Assembly: GCF_040359615.1 (NCBI RefSeq)
Contig: NZ_CP132942.1
Coordinates: 2,852,001-2,916,000 of the forward strand
Direction of reading: 5' to 3'
DNA from: Tunturibacter psychrotolerans
Lineage (GTDB): Bacteria; Acidobacteriota; Terriglobia; Terriglobales; Acidobacteriaceae
DNA length: 64,000 nt
Part shown: piece after piece, positions 34,980 to 44,576 of the stretch
Numbering within the stretch: the stretch's first letter is position 1
How the letters are laid out: each line of letters opens with the position of its first letter
Notes under the pieces: model-generated
The model's database searches: none
What the model was told of the DNA's origin: nothing
Seen by the model: only the letters and a program-made list of their open reading frames with translations
Made by a program: the position numbers and the translations under genes

Positions 34980-36482
34980 ATGAAAGCATTCGAATTAGGC
35001 CTCATGCGACTGGAGCTCGGTCGCCCACTCAATCGGTCAACAAAAAGCTTCGAGAAACGACAGGGCCACTTGGCGAGACATTGCGCAATGTTGCTGCCAA
35101 TCCTTTCTCTCTTCTCTCTCACGTCTGTCGCCGAAACCATCAATCTCAAACCTGGCGACAACGTTGCCGCAATCGTAGCTTCTGCCCCGGAATCTACCAG
35201 CTTCGTCTTCAACTCAGGGACTTACCGACTTCAGCAGATCAGTCCCAAAAAAGGAGATTCCTTCGCTGGTCCCGCGACGGGAGTTGCCGTGCTTGACGGA
35301 GCTCAGCCAATTTCTTTCTCACCAGTTGCCGGTTCCTCCCCAGAACTTTGGCAGGCAACGATAGGCTCTAATCCTCTGGATACCGGGGGATGTGCAACGG
35401 GACATCCGCTTTGCCACTACACCCGGGAGTTGTTTGTCGGATCTGCGCTCTTGATGCCGGTGGCTAGTACGGCTCAACTCACAAGCAGCACCTGGTTTTA
35501 TGACAGTTCTAATGGAACCGCCGTCATCAACTTCAACCCTGGTACAAAGAGCTTCGAGATTGGCACAACAACCTGCGCTTTTTGTGGCTATGCATCAAAC
35601 GTCACCATTAAAAATCTGACGGTTGAGCGTTATGCTTCGCCCTCTACTACTGGTGCGGTCGGTCAGGCCGCTAGTGGCACCTACTGGACTGTGAGCAATG
35701 TCGAAGGCCGATACAACCATGGAGGAGCGGTCCAGATCGGTGCAAATGGCATCGTCGAAAACAGCTATCTTCATCACAATGGACAGAAAGGTCTGGGGGG
35801 CGGAGGAGCCAACTTACAAATTGTAAGTAATGAGCTCGCCTACAATAACTACGACTGGTTCGATCTCGGATGGGAAGCGGGCGGAGCTAAATTTGGCGAT
35901 CTCGATACCGCTGAGATTCTGAACAACTACGTTCACGACAACAACGGCAGTGGACTTTGGGATGATGCGAATTCAGTCTACGTTCATTACAAAGGAAATC
36001 GGATCGAGAACAATACTGGCTCGGGCATTCAACACGAGATTGGCTACAGCGCTGTCATAGAAAACAATACGATCAATCGAAATGGAGCGACACCGCGGAT
36101 TTCCATGTGGGATGGACAGATCTCCGTTCAAAATTCAACCAATACAACAGTGCAAAACAACACCATCATTGTGGCGTCTGCTTATGGAAGTGGACTGGTG
36201 ATTGTGAATCAGGATCGAGGCTACGGCACCTACGGAGCTCATCTGGGCGCCCATGATACGGTCGAAAAAAATAATGTCACCTACGAAGGTACAGATGGAG
36301 CAGGCGGCATTATGGGGATTGCTTCCACCGGCATCGCTAACATCATCGATTACAACACGTATAACATCACCGTTGGCCTTGATAAACATCACTTCGAAGC
36401 CTTCGGCGTCAAAACCTTTCAACAATTTCAGGCTGCGGGATTCGATGTCCACGGTAAAATAGTCTGGAAGGCTGCACCCTAG
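34980..36482 (+). CDS. Secreted right-handed parallel beta-helix protein (paralogue B)
   Basis: 500-residue paralogue of the preceding beta-helix protein. Shared landmarks include FVFNSGTYRLQQISP, VLDGAQPISF, LHHNGQKGLGG, YNNYDWFDLGWEAGGAKF, NNYVHDNNGSGLWDD, GSGIQHEIGYSAVIENNT and ISVQNSTNTTVQNNT. The hydrophobic export segment (MLLPILSLFSLTSVAET) begins unusually far in, at about residue 39, after a basic stretch. A frame from 34902 is open, but AGGAG at 34967-34971 selects ATG 34980. The two copies sit in tandem between the polymerase and flippase genes. The enzymatic class (lyase, epimerase or non-catalytic) is undetermined. Confidence 0.84.
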   Translation: MKAFELGLMRLELGRPLNRSTKSFEKRQGHLARHCAMLLPILSLFSLTSVAETINLKPGDNVAAIVASAPESTSFVFNSGTYRLQQISPKKGDSFAGPATGVAVLDGAQPISFSPVAGSSPELWQATIGSNPLDTGGCATGHPLCHYTRELFVGSALLMPVASTAQLTSSTWFYDSSNGTAVINFNPGTKSFEIGTTTCAFCGYASNVTIKNLTVERYASPSTTGAVGQAASGTYWTVSNVEGRYNHGGAVQIGANGIVENSYLHHNGQKGLGGGGANLQIVSNELAYNNYDWFDLGWEAGGAKFGDLDTAEILNNYVHDNNGSGLWDDANSVYVHYKGNRIENNTGSGIQHEIGYSAVIENNTINRNGATPRISMWDGQISVQNSTNTTVQNNTIIVASAYGSGLVIVNQDRGYGTYGAHLGAHDTVEKNNVTYEGTDGAGGIMGIASTGIANIIDYNTYNITVGLDKHHFEAFGVKTFQQFQAAGFDVHGKIVWKAAP

Positions 36483-36500
36483 TAACTACACGAGCGGGAG

Positions 36501-36524
36501 TGCGGGTTGAATACGACACCCGCA
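36501..36524 (+). terminator. Possible weak hairpin after beta-helix paralogue B
   Basis: TGCGGGT (36501-36507) and ACCCGCA (36518-36524) form a perfect 7-bp stem with a 10-base loop about 20 bases after the stop codon. There is no T run, so this may be an mRNA end hairpin rather than a true terminator. Confidence 0.3.
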
Positions 36525-36591
36525 TCTCGCCTCGTGTATCCTCCAAGAGAAGGTCGGAGAATAGGACAAGCTTGGGCTACTCGCATGTCTT

Positions 36592-37998
36592 ATGCCTCCT
36601 AATGACGGGACAGGTGGGGCTTTCAAAAAGATGCTTTCGCAATCTTCGACGCGTGTAGAGGTGGCCTTGGACACCGACCATCCCGAAGCAAGGCAGCCCC
36701 GACTTGTTCGTATTCTTAATAGAGTCGGAGGAGGCAAAACGCCTGCCGCTCTCTTTGATCAAGGGCTCGTCAGCGGCGCGAACTTCCTGACGAACGTTAT
36801 TCTCGCCCGCGGCTTCGGGCTAAGAGACTACGGCGTATTTGCGTTAGCTTGGGTCGCGGTCTTATTCGCGAATAGTCTGCAATTCGCTTTGATCATAACG
36901 CCGATGACAAGCGTTGGGCCGAAGCAGGATCCCGAAGAACGGCCGGCCTACTATGGCGCAGTCATGGTGCAAGAGGTCGTTTTCGCACTTCTGGCAGCAC
37001 TGATAATGTACATCTGCGTACGACTCTCCGCGATCTACTTTCCGCAATGGGGAGTCGGGAATATCGCGCCTTCAATGAGCGTCGCAACCCTCGCATATTT
37101 GTTACAAGATTTTCTTCGCCGCTATTTTTTTTGCACTGGCCAGAGCAAGCGCGCACTCATCACAGATTCGATCAGTTATCTCACTCAGGTGCCTATCATA
37201 TATTGGCTGGCACATACCCACAGGGCGGGGATCTCCAACACTCTTGGAGTCATTGCGGTAACGTCGTTGCTAGCGTTCCTGGCTTGCCTGCGGTGGTTTG
37301 AACCGATCATTTTGGATATTCAGTCAGTGAAGCGGGTTTTTCTTAGACACTGGCGCATCTCTCGATGGCTTGCTCCAACGGCTTTTATGCAATGGGGCGC
37401 AGGCAATTTATTCTTGCTGGCAGCCCCCGTTTACTACGGCGCTGCCGCCTCCGCAATCCTGAGAGCAGCTCAAAATATTGTTGCGGTAGCGCATATCTGG
37501 TTTCTTGGGCTCGACAATGTTGTCCCCGCCCAGGCCGCTCGGCAGATGCGGCTCGGAGGTGTTGACGGCATGCTGCGCTACCTCAAACGGGTTTTTCTTC
37601 TCTGGGGAGGCGTGACGATAGCGTTCACCTCAGTCATCGCAAGCTTTCCAACCTTTTGGCTTAAACTTACTTATGGGCAAAAGTACGCTTCAGATGGAAC
37701 TGTACTTCGCTTATACGCTCTTCTTTATCTTGTCATCTTTGTGTCCGGCCCGCTGCGGGCTGGTCTTCAGGCACTTGAATACACTGCTCCCGTATTCTGG
37801 GCTTATCCCGCGCTGATTGCGTTTTCTGTAGCGCTGGCTGGCCCTTTTGCCCGCAACCTCGGCCTTAACGGCGTCATCCTGGGCATGTGCGCGACACAGC
37901 TCTTCTTTCAAAGTGTCATTGGCATCGCCTTATGGCTCCGCATTCGTAAGATTCGCCATGGATTGCAAGTCGACGTTGAGTCCTTCAGTCCAAAATGA
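36592..37998 (+). CDS. Wzx-like lipid-linked oligosaccharide flippase
   Basis: 468-residue protein of the MATE/MVF polysaccharide-transporter group with about twelve to fourteen hydrophobic segments starting at residue 60. The first helix region (LFDQGLVSGANFLTNVILARGFGLRDYGVFALAW) has the family pattern. It should move undecaprenyl-linked repeat units across the inner membrane for the Wzy-like polymerase. The N-terminal 45 residues are polar and Gly-rich, and a later start is possible. It completes the initiation-flip-polymerise-export set in this locus. Confidence 0.88.
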   Translation: MPPNDGTGGAFKKMLSQSSTRVEVALDTDHPEARQPRLVRILNRVGGGKTPAALFDQGLVSGANFLTNVILARGFGLRDYGVFALAWVAVLFANSLQFALIITPMTSVGPKQDPEERPAYYGAVMVQEVVFALLAALIMYICVRLSAIYFPQWGVGNIAPSMSVATLAYLLQDFLRRYFFCTGQSKRALITDSISYLTQVPIIYWLAHTHRAGISNTLGVIAVTSLLAFLACLRWFEPIILDIQSVKRVFLRHWRISRWLAPTAFMQWGAGNLFLLAAPVYYGAAASAILRAAQNIVAVAHIWFLGLDNVVPAQAARQMRLGGVDGMLRYLKRVFLLWGGVTIAFTSVIASFPTFWLKLTYGQKYASDGTVLRLYALLYLVIFVSGPLRAGLQALEYTAPVFWAYPALIAFSVALAGPFARNLGLNGVILGMCATQLFFQSVIGIALWLRIRKIRHGLQVDVESFSPK

Positions 37999-38156
37999 AG
38001 ATCAAACATTGCGCGCGCCGGACAAGAAAGCTCGCCCAAAATGCTGTCCGGAACACGTAGGCATTGCGTATACCTAATGCTTGTCGTCTTGGTTTTCCTG
38101 CAGGAAATAAAGAACCCGCTGCTTGACGCGTTCCTCATAAACGCTTTGCCGACGCA

Positions 38157-39419
38157 CTACGTGCGTCCTTTCAACATTTCACTATCCGATGCCGCCGATA
38201 AAGCGCCGCTGGGCCGCTGTCCCGTCAGCTCTTTATAGAGAATCTCTGCCTTTGCGGCACGACTGCTCCAAGTACATGTTTGCGCGAAATTCCAGCCGGC
38301 GCGAGACATTGCATTTTTCTGCTCAACACTCATCGAAGCAAAGCGATCGATAGCCTCTGCGAGATTGCTTGTCACTTCAGCTGGTGTCGTAACCGGTACT
38401 TTGATTCCCGCTTCATTGGGTACCGCATCTCTCGCCCCATGTAAATCGAGAGTAATTACCGGCAAACCAAGTGCCATCGCCTCGACCAACTGTATGCCAT
38501 TTGTGTCGCGCAGGCTTGTAAACAGGAATAGATCTTGCTCAAGGTAAGCAGCCCGTACCTCCTCAGGGGTCAGGCGCCTTCCCGCCCATTCAACTCGATC
38601 GCTCAATCCCCGCTTGGCGATCATCTCCCTCAATATCGGCTCCTCAAGTCCACTCCCAACGATGGTGAGCACCGCGTCATGTTGGACCTTGGCGAACGCG
38701 TCAAGTGCCAGCGGAAGTGCCTTGCGCGGCAACATTCTTCCCACCCATATAAGGCGAAGCGGGGAAGCATCGGGTCTAAAACGCTTCGGTTCCACAGCCA
38801 GATAATCTGCCGCTACTCCGATGTCGGCCTGGAGCCGGACGTCCGGTCGTCCCATTTTCCTTATCAGTTCCAAAGTGTCGCTATTCGCAGCCAATACGGC
38901 GCTCATCTTTCCCAGCCATCGTTTGTGAAACGGAGAGTAGCGAAGCGTCTTCGTCAGTAGGGTTCTTCGTCGCTCCGCCTGTGAATCAGAGCCGAAATAA
39001 GCGAGCATACTGGGAGGGGCCGTCTGTCCGCCGCCAACTGGACCGAACACCGTTGGAATGCCTAAACGCCAAAGTTGAGTTGGTACATGAATGCTCGAAT
39101 AAGCGACGTGGTGCACAACGTCGAAATGCTGACGGCGATTTAGAGACCTCGCTACTCTGACGGCAAGAAATTGCCATAGCGCGTAGTGCATACCGCTCCC
39201 AGGCTTGAACGCATTGATAGGAACTGTCACGTATCCGAAGGAAAGATTTTCTCTAGGGTGAGCGACGCGGTACGTTTCGATTTTGTCTCGATTCTCTACG
39301 CGGGTAAGCACCGTGACATTCAGCCCGCGCTCTGCAAGATGCATCGCCCAACTCCAACTGATCCCGGGTTCAGAGCCTGAATCTGGCATACAGGCGTAGG
39401 CGGATAACAGAACATTCAT
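38157..39419 (-). CDS. Glycosyltransferase family 4
   Basis: 420-residue GT-B fold transferase. The N-terminal domain begins MNVLLSAYACMPDSGSEPG and includes FGPVGGGQTAPP; the C-terminal donor domain has LIWVGRMLPRKALPLALDAF, IVGSGLEEP, VEWAGRRL and the E-x7-E type region LFTSLRDTNGIQLVEAMALGLPVITLD. The codon frame is open to 39431, but the ATG at 39419 begins exactly at the family N terminus, with AAAGGG about 11 bases upstream. It is on the strand opposite the flippase and convergent with it. Sugar and linkage are unknown; assembly of the repeat unit is the likely role. Confidence 0.88.
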   Translation of the reverse strand: MNVLLSAYACMPDSGSEPGISWSWAMHLAERGLNVTVLTRVENRDKIETYRVAHPRENLSFGYVTVPINAFKPGSGMHYALWQFLAVRVARSLNRRQHFDVVHHVAYSSIHVPTQLWRLGIPTVFGPVGGGQTAPPSMLAYFGSDSQAERRRTLLTKTLRYSPFHKRWLGKMSAVLAANSDTLELIRKMGRPDVRLQADIGVAADYLAVEPKRFRPDASPLRLIWVGRMLPRKALPLALDAFAKVQHDAVLTIVGSGLEEPILREMIAKRGLSDRVEWAGRRLTPEEVRAAYLEQDLFLFTSLRDTNGIQLVEAMALGLPVITLDLHGARDAVPNEAGIKVPVTTPAEVTSNLAEAIDRFASMSVEQKNAMSRAGWNFAQTCTWSSRAAKAEILYKELTGQRPSGALSAASDSEMLKGRT

Positions 39420-39696
39420 TCGAAAGCACACCCTTTCGTCAGCTTGAAACTCATCACACTAATTGCAGACGTTGTATGCCGCTAAAAGATCGAAAGTTTC
39501 GTTTCGTCAAACAATCGTTCAGCAAACAAAGACAGTGTACCGAGAAGCGCACGACTATGCTTAGTCGCAATCAGAAAGAGCTTTCAAATAACCTTCCGTG
39601 TCGCTTATAAATACAATGTATCGAGAAATAATTACGGTCATCAATACTGTCCACGAACAAAGTTCATCTCATTTATTTCATAGCTGAGGAGCGATA

Positions 39697-40470
39697 ATGA
39701 TTGGCAGCGATCAGCCACGAGTCAACATCCTCGGTGTAGGCGTCAGCGCGATTTCCATGGAGAGCGCCCTTGAGCAGAGCGAAGCTCTATTGGCCCGCGG
39801 AGACAAAGGTTACATCTGTGTCACCGGCGTTCACGGCATCATCGAGGCCCAGTCCGACGAATCCTTTCGAACGATCCTCAACAGGTCTTTCATCTGCGCT
39901 CCCGATGGGATGCCGACCGTCTGGCTAGGCCACCTCCATGGCTTCAGGCATATGACCCGCGTCTACGGCCCGGACTTCATGGCAAATCTCTGCGAGCGTT
40001 CCGTGCGGAGCGGTTACCGCCACTTTCTCTACGGTGGCAAGCCAGGCGTCGCCGAGGAGTTGCGAGCGGAACTGCTTCGTCGTTTTCCCGGCATGCAGAT
40101 CGTTGGCACCTATACGCCGCCCTTTCGACCCCTCAACGCCGAAGAGGAGCAGGACTTGGCTCTCCAACTTAAAGCGTCTCAAGCCGACATCCTTTGGTGC
40201 GGTTTGAGCACGCCAAAACAAGAGCGTTTTATCTCCGCCTACCTCGACCGTTTACCCGTAAAGCTAATGGTTGGTGTCGGCGCAGCCTTCGACCTTCTGA
40301 GCGGCAATCTCGACGAGGCACCCGACTGGATGAAGCAATCCGGTCTCCAGTGGCTCTACCGGCTCATCAAAGAGCCAAAGCGTCTCTGGCGTCGTTACCT
40401 CATCAACAATCCGCGATTCATCTGGCTCAGTTTCTTGCAGCTATCCCGATTCAGACGCTACTCCGTCTGA
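39697..40470 (+). CDS. WecG/TagA/CpsF family glycosyltransferase
   Basis: 257-residue GT26 enzyme of the group that adds N-acetylmannosaminuronic acid (WecG), N-acetylmannosamine (TagA) or related sugars to a lipid-linked acceptor. Family blocks are VNILGVGVSAISMESALE, YICVTGVHGIIEAQ, CAPDGMPTVWLG, RVYGPDFMANLC, HFLYGGKPGVAEEL, DILWCGLSTPKQERFI and VGVGAAFDLLSG followed by APDWMKQSGLQWLYRLIKEPKRLWRRYL. GAGG at 39686-39689 precedes the start. It is the last gene of the exopolysaccharide locus; the sugar added is not determinable. Confidence 0.92.
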   Translation: MIGSDQPRVNILGVGVSAISMESALEQSEALLARGDKGYICVTGVHGIIEAQSDESFRTILNRSFICAPDGMPTVWLGHLHGFRHMTRVYGPDFMANLCERSVRSGYRHFLYGGKPGVAEELRAELLRRFPGMQIVGTYTPPFRPLNAEEEQDLALQLKASQADILWCGLSTPKQERFISAYLDRLPVKLMVGVGAAFDLLSGNLDEAPDWMKQSGLQWLYRLIKEPKRLWRRYLINNPRFIWLSFLQLSRFRRYSV

Positions 40471-40701
40471 TCAAGCAAAAGAGTCAAAAATTCTCGGCCA
40501 ATTCAGTAAGATGATTCGGCTTTGGCAGGAGCACAACTGACCGCTTAACTCTCCCTCGATTTTCGAGCTAATGGTTATCGTCAATTCTCTCGCAATGAAA
40601 TTTGTGAAAGCGAACCCTTGCGGACGCAGCAATCACACCCGCCGGCTTCGGATCGCCTCATCCACGCGTCGAATAAATGTGTCTCGTTCCGGCAGCTCCG
40701 T

Positions 40702-43239
40702 CTACTCGGTACGCAACGCCGTCATCGGTTCAATATTCGCGGCGCGGCGAGCAGGAATAAATCCCGCAACCGTAGCCGATCCCAGCAGCACCACCACCGC
40801 GATCAACAAACTCACCGGATCATAAGAGCGCACACCATACAGTTGATCAGCCATCGCCCTCGCTCCGAAGATCGCAATCGGTACTCCAATTACTAACCCC
40901 AGCCCAGCCTGCACAAACGCGCTTCGCATCACCATCCGTACAACCTTCCCACGATCTGCTCCCAGAGCCATCCGCAGTCCAATCTCGCTAGTTCTTCGTG
41001 CCACCTGGTATGACGTGATTCCATATAGGCCCACTGAAGCAAGTGCTAGCGCAAGTCCGCCAAACAACATAGTGAGCCGAGCAATCAACCGCTCCTGTGT
41101 AAAGTTGTCGGCCACCTGGTAGTCCAGCGAATGCAAATCAAGCACCGTCAGGTCCGGATTTATATTGGCCAGTGTTCGTCTCACCATTGCGTCAAGATTT
41201 TGCGGCTCGCTCCGAAAAAACAGAGTCACCGAATTGATAAAGAGCCCACGTCCTTCCGCCATGGCTTCATTCGGATCCGTCAGCCCCGTCAGCGTCTGTG
41301 TGAGCGGACGAAAGTACATCGGCCTGAACTCCTCGCGCGCATTCTGATATTTGGCATCTGCCACGATGCCAACGATCTCAAACGAAGACGAAAACTTCTG
41401 TTCGAATACTCCGAAGTGCTTCCCGACGGGGTCTTCCTTCGGAAAAAACTTCTTCGCAAAGGTCTGGTTCACCACTGCCACCAGCTGCGAAGTCGCGGTA
41501 TCACTCTCGGTAAACCCTCTCCCGCGCACAATCGGCTGTCCTACAGTCTTGAAGAATCGCGTACTCACTCTGTCCCACGAAGAGTTGTTATGGTCGTTTG
41601 GTCCCGGCGCCGGTCGCCCACTCACAAACACACCCTCGCCCCAGTTGTTTCCCTCAAGCGTGCTGTACAGTGCCAGGCCAACGCTCTGCACTCCTGGCAA
41701 GGCCCCAAATTGATCCTCCAGTGCCCTGTAAAACGCTGGAAGCGTCTCCGGCTTATAACCTGCGCCAGCCGGATCAAGATGCAGCACATACCTGTTCGAC
41801 GTCTGAATTCCGAAGTTCTGGTGCTCCATATTGCGCAGGCTCTTCGTCAACAACCCCGCACCCACCAGCAACACCAGCGACAGCGCCGCCTGAAACACAA
41901 TCAACGATCTTTGTGGCAGCGAAGACCGATCTCGGGTCGAGCGGTTCGCCCCCCGCAATGCCTCCGCCGGATCGGAGTTCGATGTAATCCAGGCCGGAAC
42001 CACCCCAAACACGACTCCCGTCAGCAGCGACAGTAAAAATGCAAACCCCAGCACCGCCAGGGAAGGACTCGCCGCAATTGGCAGATTCGGCGAATCAGGA
42101 AATGCAAGTGCCAAAATCACACGCGTTCCCGCGTAAGCCACGACCAATCCGACCAGACCACCCGCACATCCGAGTAGCAAACTCTCCGTCAACATCTGCC
42201 GAATTAACCTGCTCCTCGCCGCGCCGAGCGCCATCCGCACAGAGGTATCAGCCCTCCGCGTCGTTCCTCGCGCCAGCAAAAGGTTCGCCACATTCGCGCA
42301 GGCCACCAGCAGCACCAGCCCCGAGATCGTCATCAGCAGATAAAGTCCCTTGCCCGTCTCCTTCTGCAGATTCTGTATTCCCGCGCCACCCGGCACGATC
42401 ACCACATGCTGCTTCGGAAGACTAGCCGATCCACCGTTTCGAGAGTAGCTAGGCTGCGCCGCAAGAAACTGTCTCAAGCTACCCGACATCTTGTCCTGCA
42501 GCGCAGTCGTGCTGACTCCCGGCTTCAACCTCCCCACGGCATAGAGCCAGTTGCTGTCCGGCACATGCAGAATCGAATTCTTGCCTTCGATCGCAGGCTC
42601 CATCGCCAACGGAATCCACAGCCCTGGCGGATTACTCCTGATCCGATCGCCAAAGAATCCCGGCGGCGCAATCCCAACCACCGTCGCCGGCTGTCCTTGC
42701 AGATAAAACGTCGACCCAACCACCTTTGGGTCGCCACCGTAGTCCGACTGCCAGGCCTGATAACTCATCACCACCGCCGGAGCCGCACCCGGCATATCAT
42801 CCGCATCCGTCAGCATTCGCCCCACAAATGGTCCAATCCCAAACGTCGTAAAAAAATTGCCCGAGACATATTGCGCACGTTCAGACTTCGCCGGCTCCGA
42901 GCCTCGCCGCGTGGTCTTCTGTTCCCCCCCCGCCTGCATTGCCGCCAGTCGTTCAAACTCCGGCGTAGTCTCCTGCAGATGCTTGTACAACTCGTACGAG
43001 TACATATCGAAATCGCCATTGTCATTGATGTACCCGCCGTTGACGCAGCAGTCATCCAGATCGCCCACACGAAACAGCGTCTTCGGATCTGCCACCGGCA
43101 GCGACTTCATCAGTACCGCATGCACCAGGGTAAAGATCGCGGTATTTGCCCCAATCCCCAAAGCAATCGTCAGCACAACAGTAATGGCAAAGCCCGGCGA
43201 CTTGTAGAACTGACGCAACGCCACCCAAATATCCTGCAT
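40702..43239 (-). CDS. ADOP family FtsX/MacB-like permease
   Basis: 845-residue membrane protein with two FtsX-type permease halves, each preceded by a MacB-type periplasmic domain, as in the acidobacterial duplicated orphan permease (ADOP) family. The opening is characteristic: LRQFYKSPGFAITVVLTIALGIGANTAIFTLVHAVLMKSLP. Helical regions are near residues 20-45, 280-310, 335-360, 380-410, 430-450 and 720-830. No ATPase partner gene is adjacent, consistent with the orphan nature of the family. In this family such proteins are often numerous per genome; the transported or sensed substrate is unknown. The N terminus starts cleanly at ATG 43239. Confidence 0.92.
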   Translation of the reverse strand: MQDIWVALRQFYKSPGFAITVVLTIALGIGANTAIFTLVHAVLMKSLPVADPKTLFRVGDLDDCCVNGGYINDNGDFDMYSYELYKHLQETTPEFERLAAMQAGGEQKTTRRGSEPAKSERAQYVSGNFFTTFGIGPFVGRMLTDADDMPGAAPAVVMSYQAWQSDYGGDPKVVGSTFYLQGQPATVVGIAPPGFFGDRIRSNPPGLWIPLAMEPAIEGKNSILHVPDSNWLYAVGRLKPGVSTTALQDKMSGSLRQFLAAQPSYSRNGGSASLPKQHVVIVPGGAGIQNLQKETGKGLYLLMTISGLVLLVACANVANLLLARGTTRRADTSVRMALGAARSRLIRQMLTESLLLGCAGGLVGLVVAYAGTRVILALAFPDSPNLPIAASPSLAVLGFAFLLSLLTGVVFGVVPAWITSNSDPAEALRGANRSTRDRSSLPQRSLIVFQAALSLVLLVGAGLLTKSLRNMEHQNFGIQTSNRYVLHLDPAGAGYKPETLPAFYRALEDQFGALPGVQSVGLALYSTLEGNNWGEGVFVSGRPAPGPNDHNNSSWDRVSTRFFKTVGQPIVRGRGFTESDTATSQLVAVVNQTFAKKFFPKEDPVGKHFGVFEQKFSSSFEIVGIVADAKYQNAREEFRPMYFRPLTQTLTGLTDPNEAMAEGRGLFINSVTLFFRSEPQNLDAMVRRTLANINPDLTVLDLHSLDYQVADNFTQERLIARLTMLFGGLALALASVGLYGITSYQVARRTSEIGLRMALGADRGKVVRMVMRSAFVQAGLGLVIGVPIAIFGARAMADQLYGVRSYDPVSLLIAVVVLLGSATVAGFIPARRAANIEPMTALRTE

Positions 43240-43483
43240 GTAGTCCCTCCAGCGCTCGTGTGTCTGTCAGGCACTTACGCTCCCATCGTCCAGTTAGTTC
43301 CGGACAATTCGCTTCGTTCCACCGAAGCCACTCGTTCGATACCAGCCATGGTCCACCCAAACCCCGCCCCAATGTCCGAGCATGCCACTCCGCCCAAAGT
43401 GGAGGAACCCGCCTCCATTCCAGCCAAATTGATGAGAAGTATCTCAACCATCGCACTTCGCATCCCGTATCCTAATTAGGAAT

Positions 43484-44458
43484 ATGAGTTCCGAGCACAA
43501 TAATCCCCGTAATCCCATCCGCATCGGCAGCAGAGGCTCCCAATTAGCCCTCTGGCAGGCCAACCATATCCTCTACGCTCTCCGCGACGCCGGCTATCAC
43601 GTCGAACTCGAGATCATCCGCACCACCGGCGACCGCATGCAGCAGCCCGGCTTCGTTCCACCGCCGAACCTCGACGGCAAAGGCATCTTCATCAAAGAAA
43701 TCGAAGAAGCCCTCGAAGAGGGCCGCATCGACCTCGCCGTCCACAGCCTCAAGGATCTCCCCACCAAGCTCGCCTCTCAGTTCACCCTTGCCGCCATCCC
43801 AAAACGCGCCGACGCCCGCGACGTCTGGGTCTGCGAGCCATACTGGGCGCTCCATACCCTCCCCACCGGAGGCCGCATCGGCACTACCAGCCCGCGTCGT
43901 CGCGCACAGATCCTCGCACTCCGCCCCGACGTCACCTTCGTCGAAGTCCGCGGCAACATCGACACCAGACTCCGCAAGCTCGAGCAGGGCCAATGCGACG
44001 CCCTCGTCCTCGCCGCCGCCGGCCTCGACCGCCTCAAGCGCACCGAATCCGTCCACCAGCGCTTCTCTCCCTGTGAACTCTGTCCCGCCCCGGGCCAGGG
44101 TGCGCTTGCCCTCGAAACCCGCAGCGAATCGCACGTCATCGACGAAGCCCGCGACGCCTACATCCGAAGCGCCATCGCCTTCCTCGAGCATCCCTACACG
44201 CGCTTCGCCATTGAAGCCGAACGCACCACACTCGACGCGCTCGGCGGCGGCTGCTCTCTTCCCATCGGCGCTCACTGCTTCCACGAAGAAGGGAAGTGGA
44301 AGATGGTCGCTCAGGTAGTCTCACCCGATGGCGAATCCATGGTCCAGGTCGAAACCGAAGCCACCAACAACTCCGACCCCATCAATCTAGGCCTTTGCGT
44401 CGCCGATGATCTCAAATCCAAAGGCGCCCTCGATCTCCTTGCTGCTCCAGCCGTCTGA
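43484..44458 (+). CDS. hemC: Hydroxymethylbilane synthase (porphobilinogen deaminase)
   Basis: Polymerises four porphobilinogen molecules into hydroxymethylbilane on a covalently bound dipyrromethane cofactor. IRIGSRGSQLALWQA opens the protein; IRTTGDR, GKGIFIKEIEEAL, AVHSLKDLPT, GTTSPRRRAQ and VEVRGNIDTRLRKL carry substrate-binding arginines. The cofactor attachment residue is C257 in GGGCSLPIGAH. Length (324) is normal. The start is ATG 43484. hemD follows on the same strand, but about 530 bases downstream and interrupted by an antisense GYD gene. Confidence 0.96.
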   Translation: MSSEHNNPRNPIRIGSRGSQLALWQANHILYALRDAGYHVELEIIRTTGDRMQQPGFVPPPNLDGKGIFIKEIEEALEEGRIDLAVHSLKDLPTKLASQFTLAAIPKRADARDVWVCEPYWALHTLPTGGRIGTTSPRRRAQILALRPDVTFVEVRGNIDTRLRKLEQGQCDALVLAAAGLDRLKRTESVHQRFSPCELCPAPGQGALALETRSESHVIDEARDAYIRSAIAFLEHPYTRFAIEAERTTLDALGGGCSLPIGAHCFHEEGKWKMVAQVVSPDGESMVQVETEATNNSDPINLGLCVADDLKSKGALDLLAAPAV

Positions 44459-44472
44459 AGATCATCCTCGAA

Positions 44473-44496
44473 GCGGCGCTGTATCTCCAGCGCCGC
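44473..44496. terminator. Hairpin after hemC
   Basis: GCGGCGCTG (44473-44481) and CAGCGCCGC (44488-44496) make a perfect 9-bp stem with the loop TATCTC shortly after the hemC stop codon. There is no T run, so it could be a Rho-type or stabilising hairpin; it could also serve the convergent GYD gene. Confidence 0.45.
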
Positions 44497-44576
44497 GCAA
44501 AATCAACAAGACCCCTGCCGTTCCAGGGAACGTAACATCGCTCCACTCTGCCGATCTTCGGACACTGCGCTTCCAA

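Noticed and set aside
43544..44284. Minus-strand frame of 246 codons opposite hemC
   Set aside because: Very Gly/Ala/Asp/Glu-rich shadow of a clearly assigned hemC.
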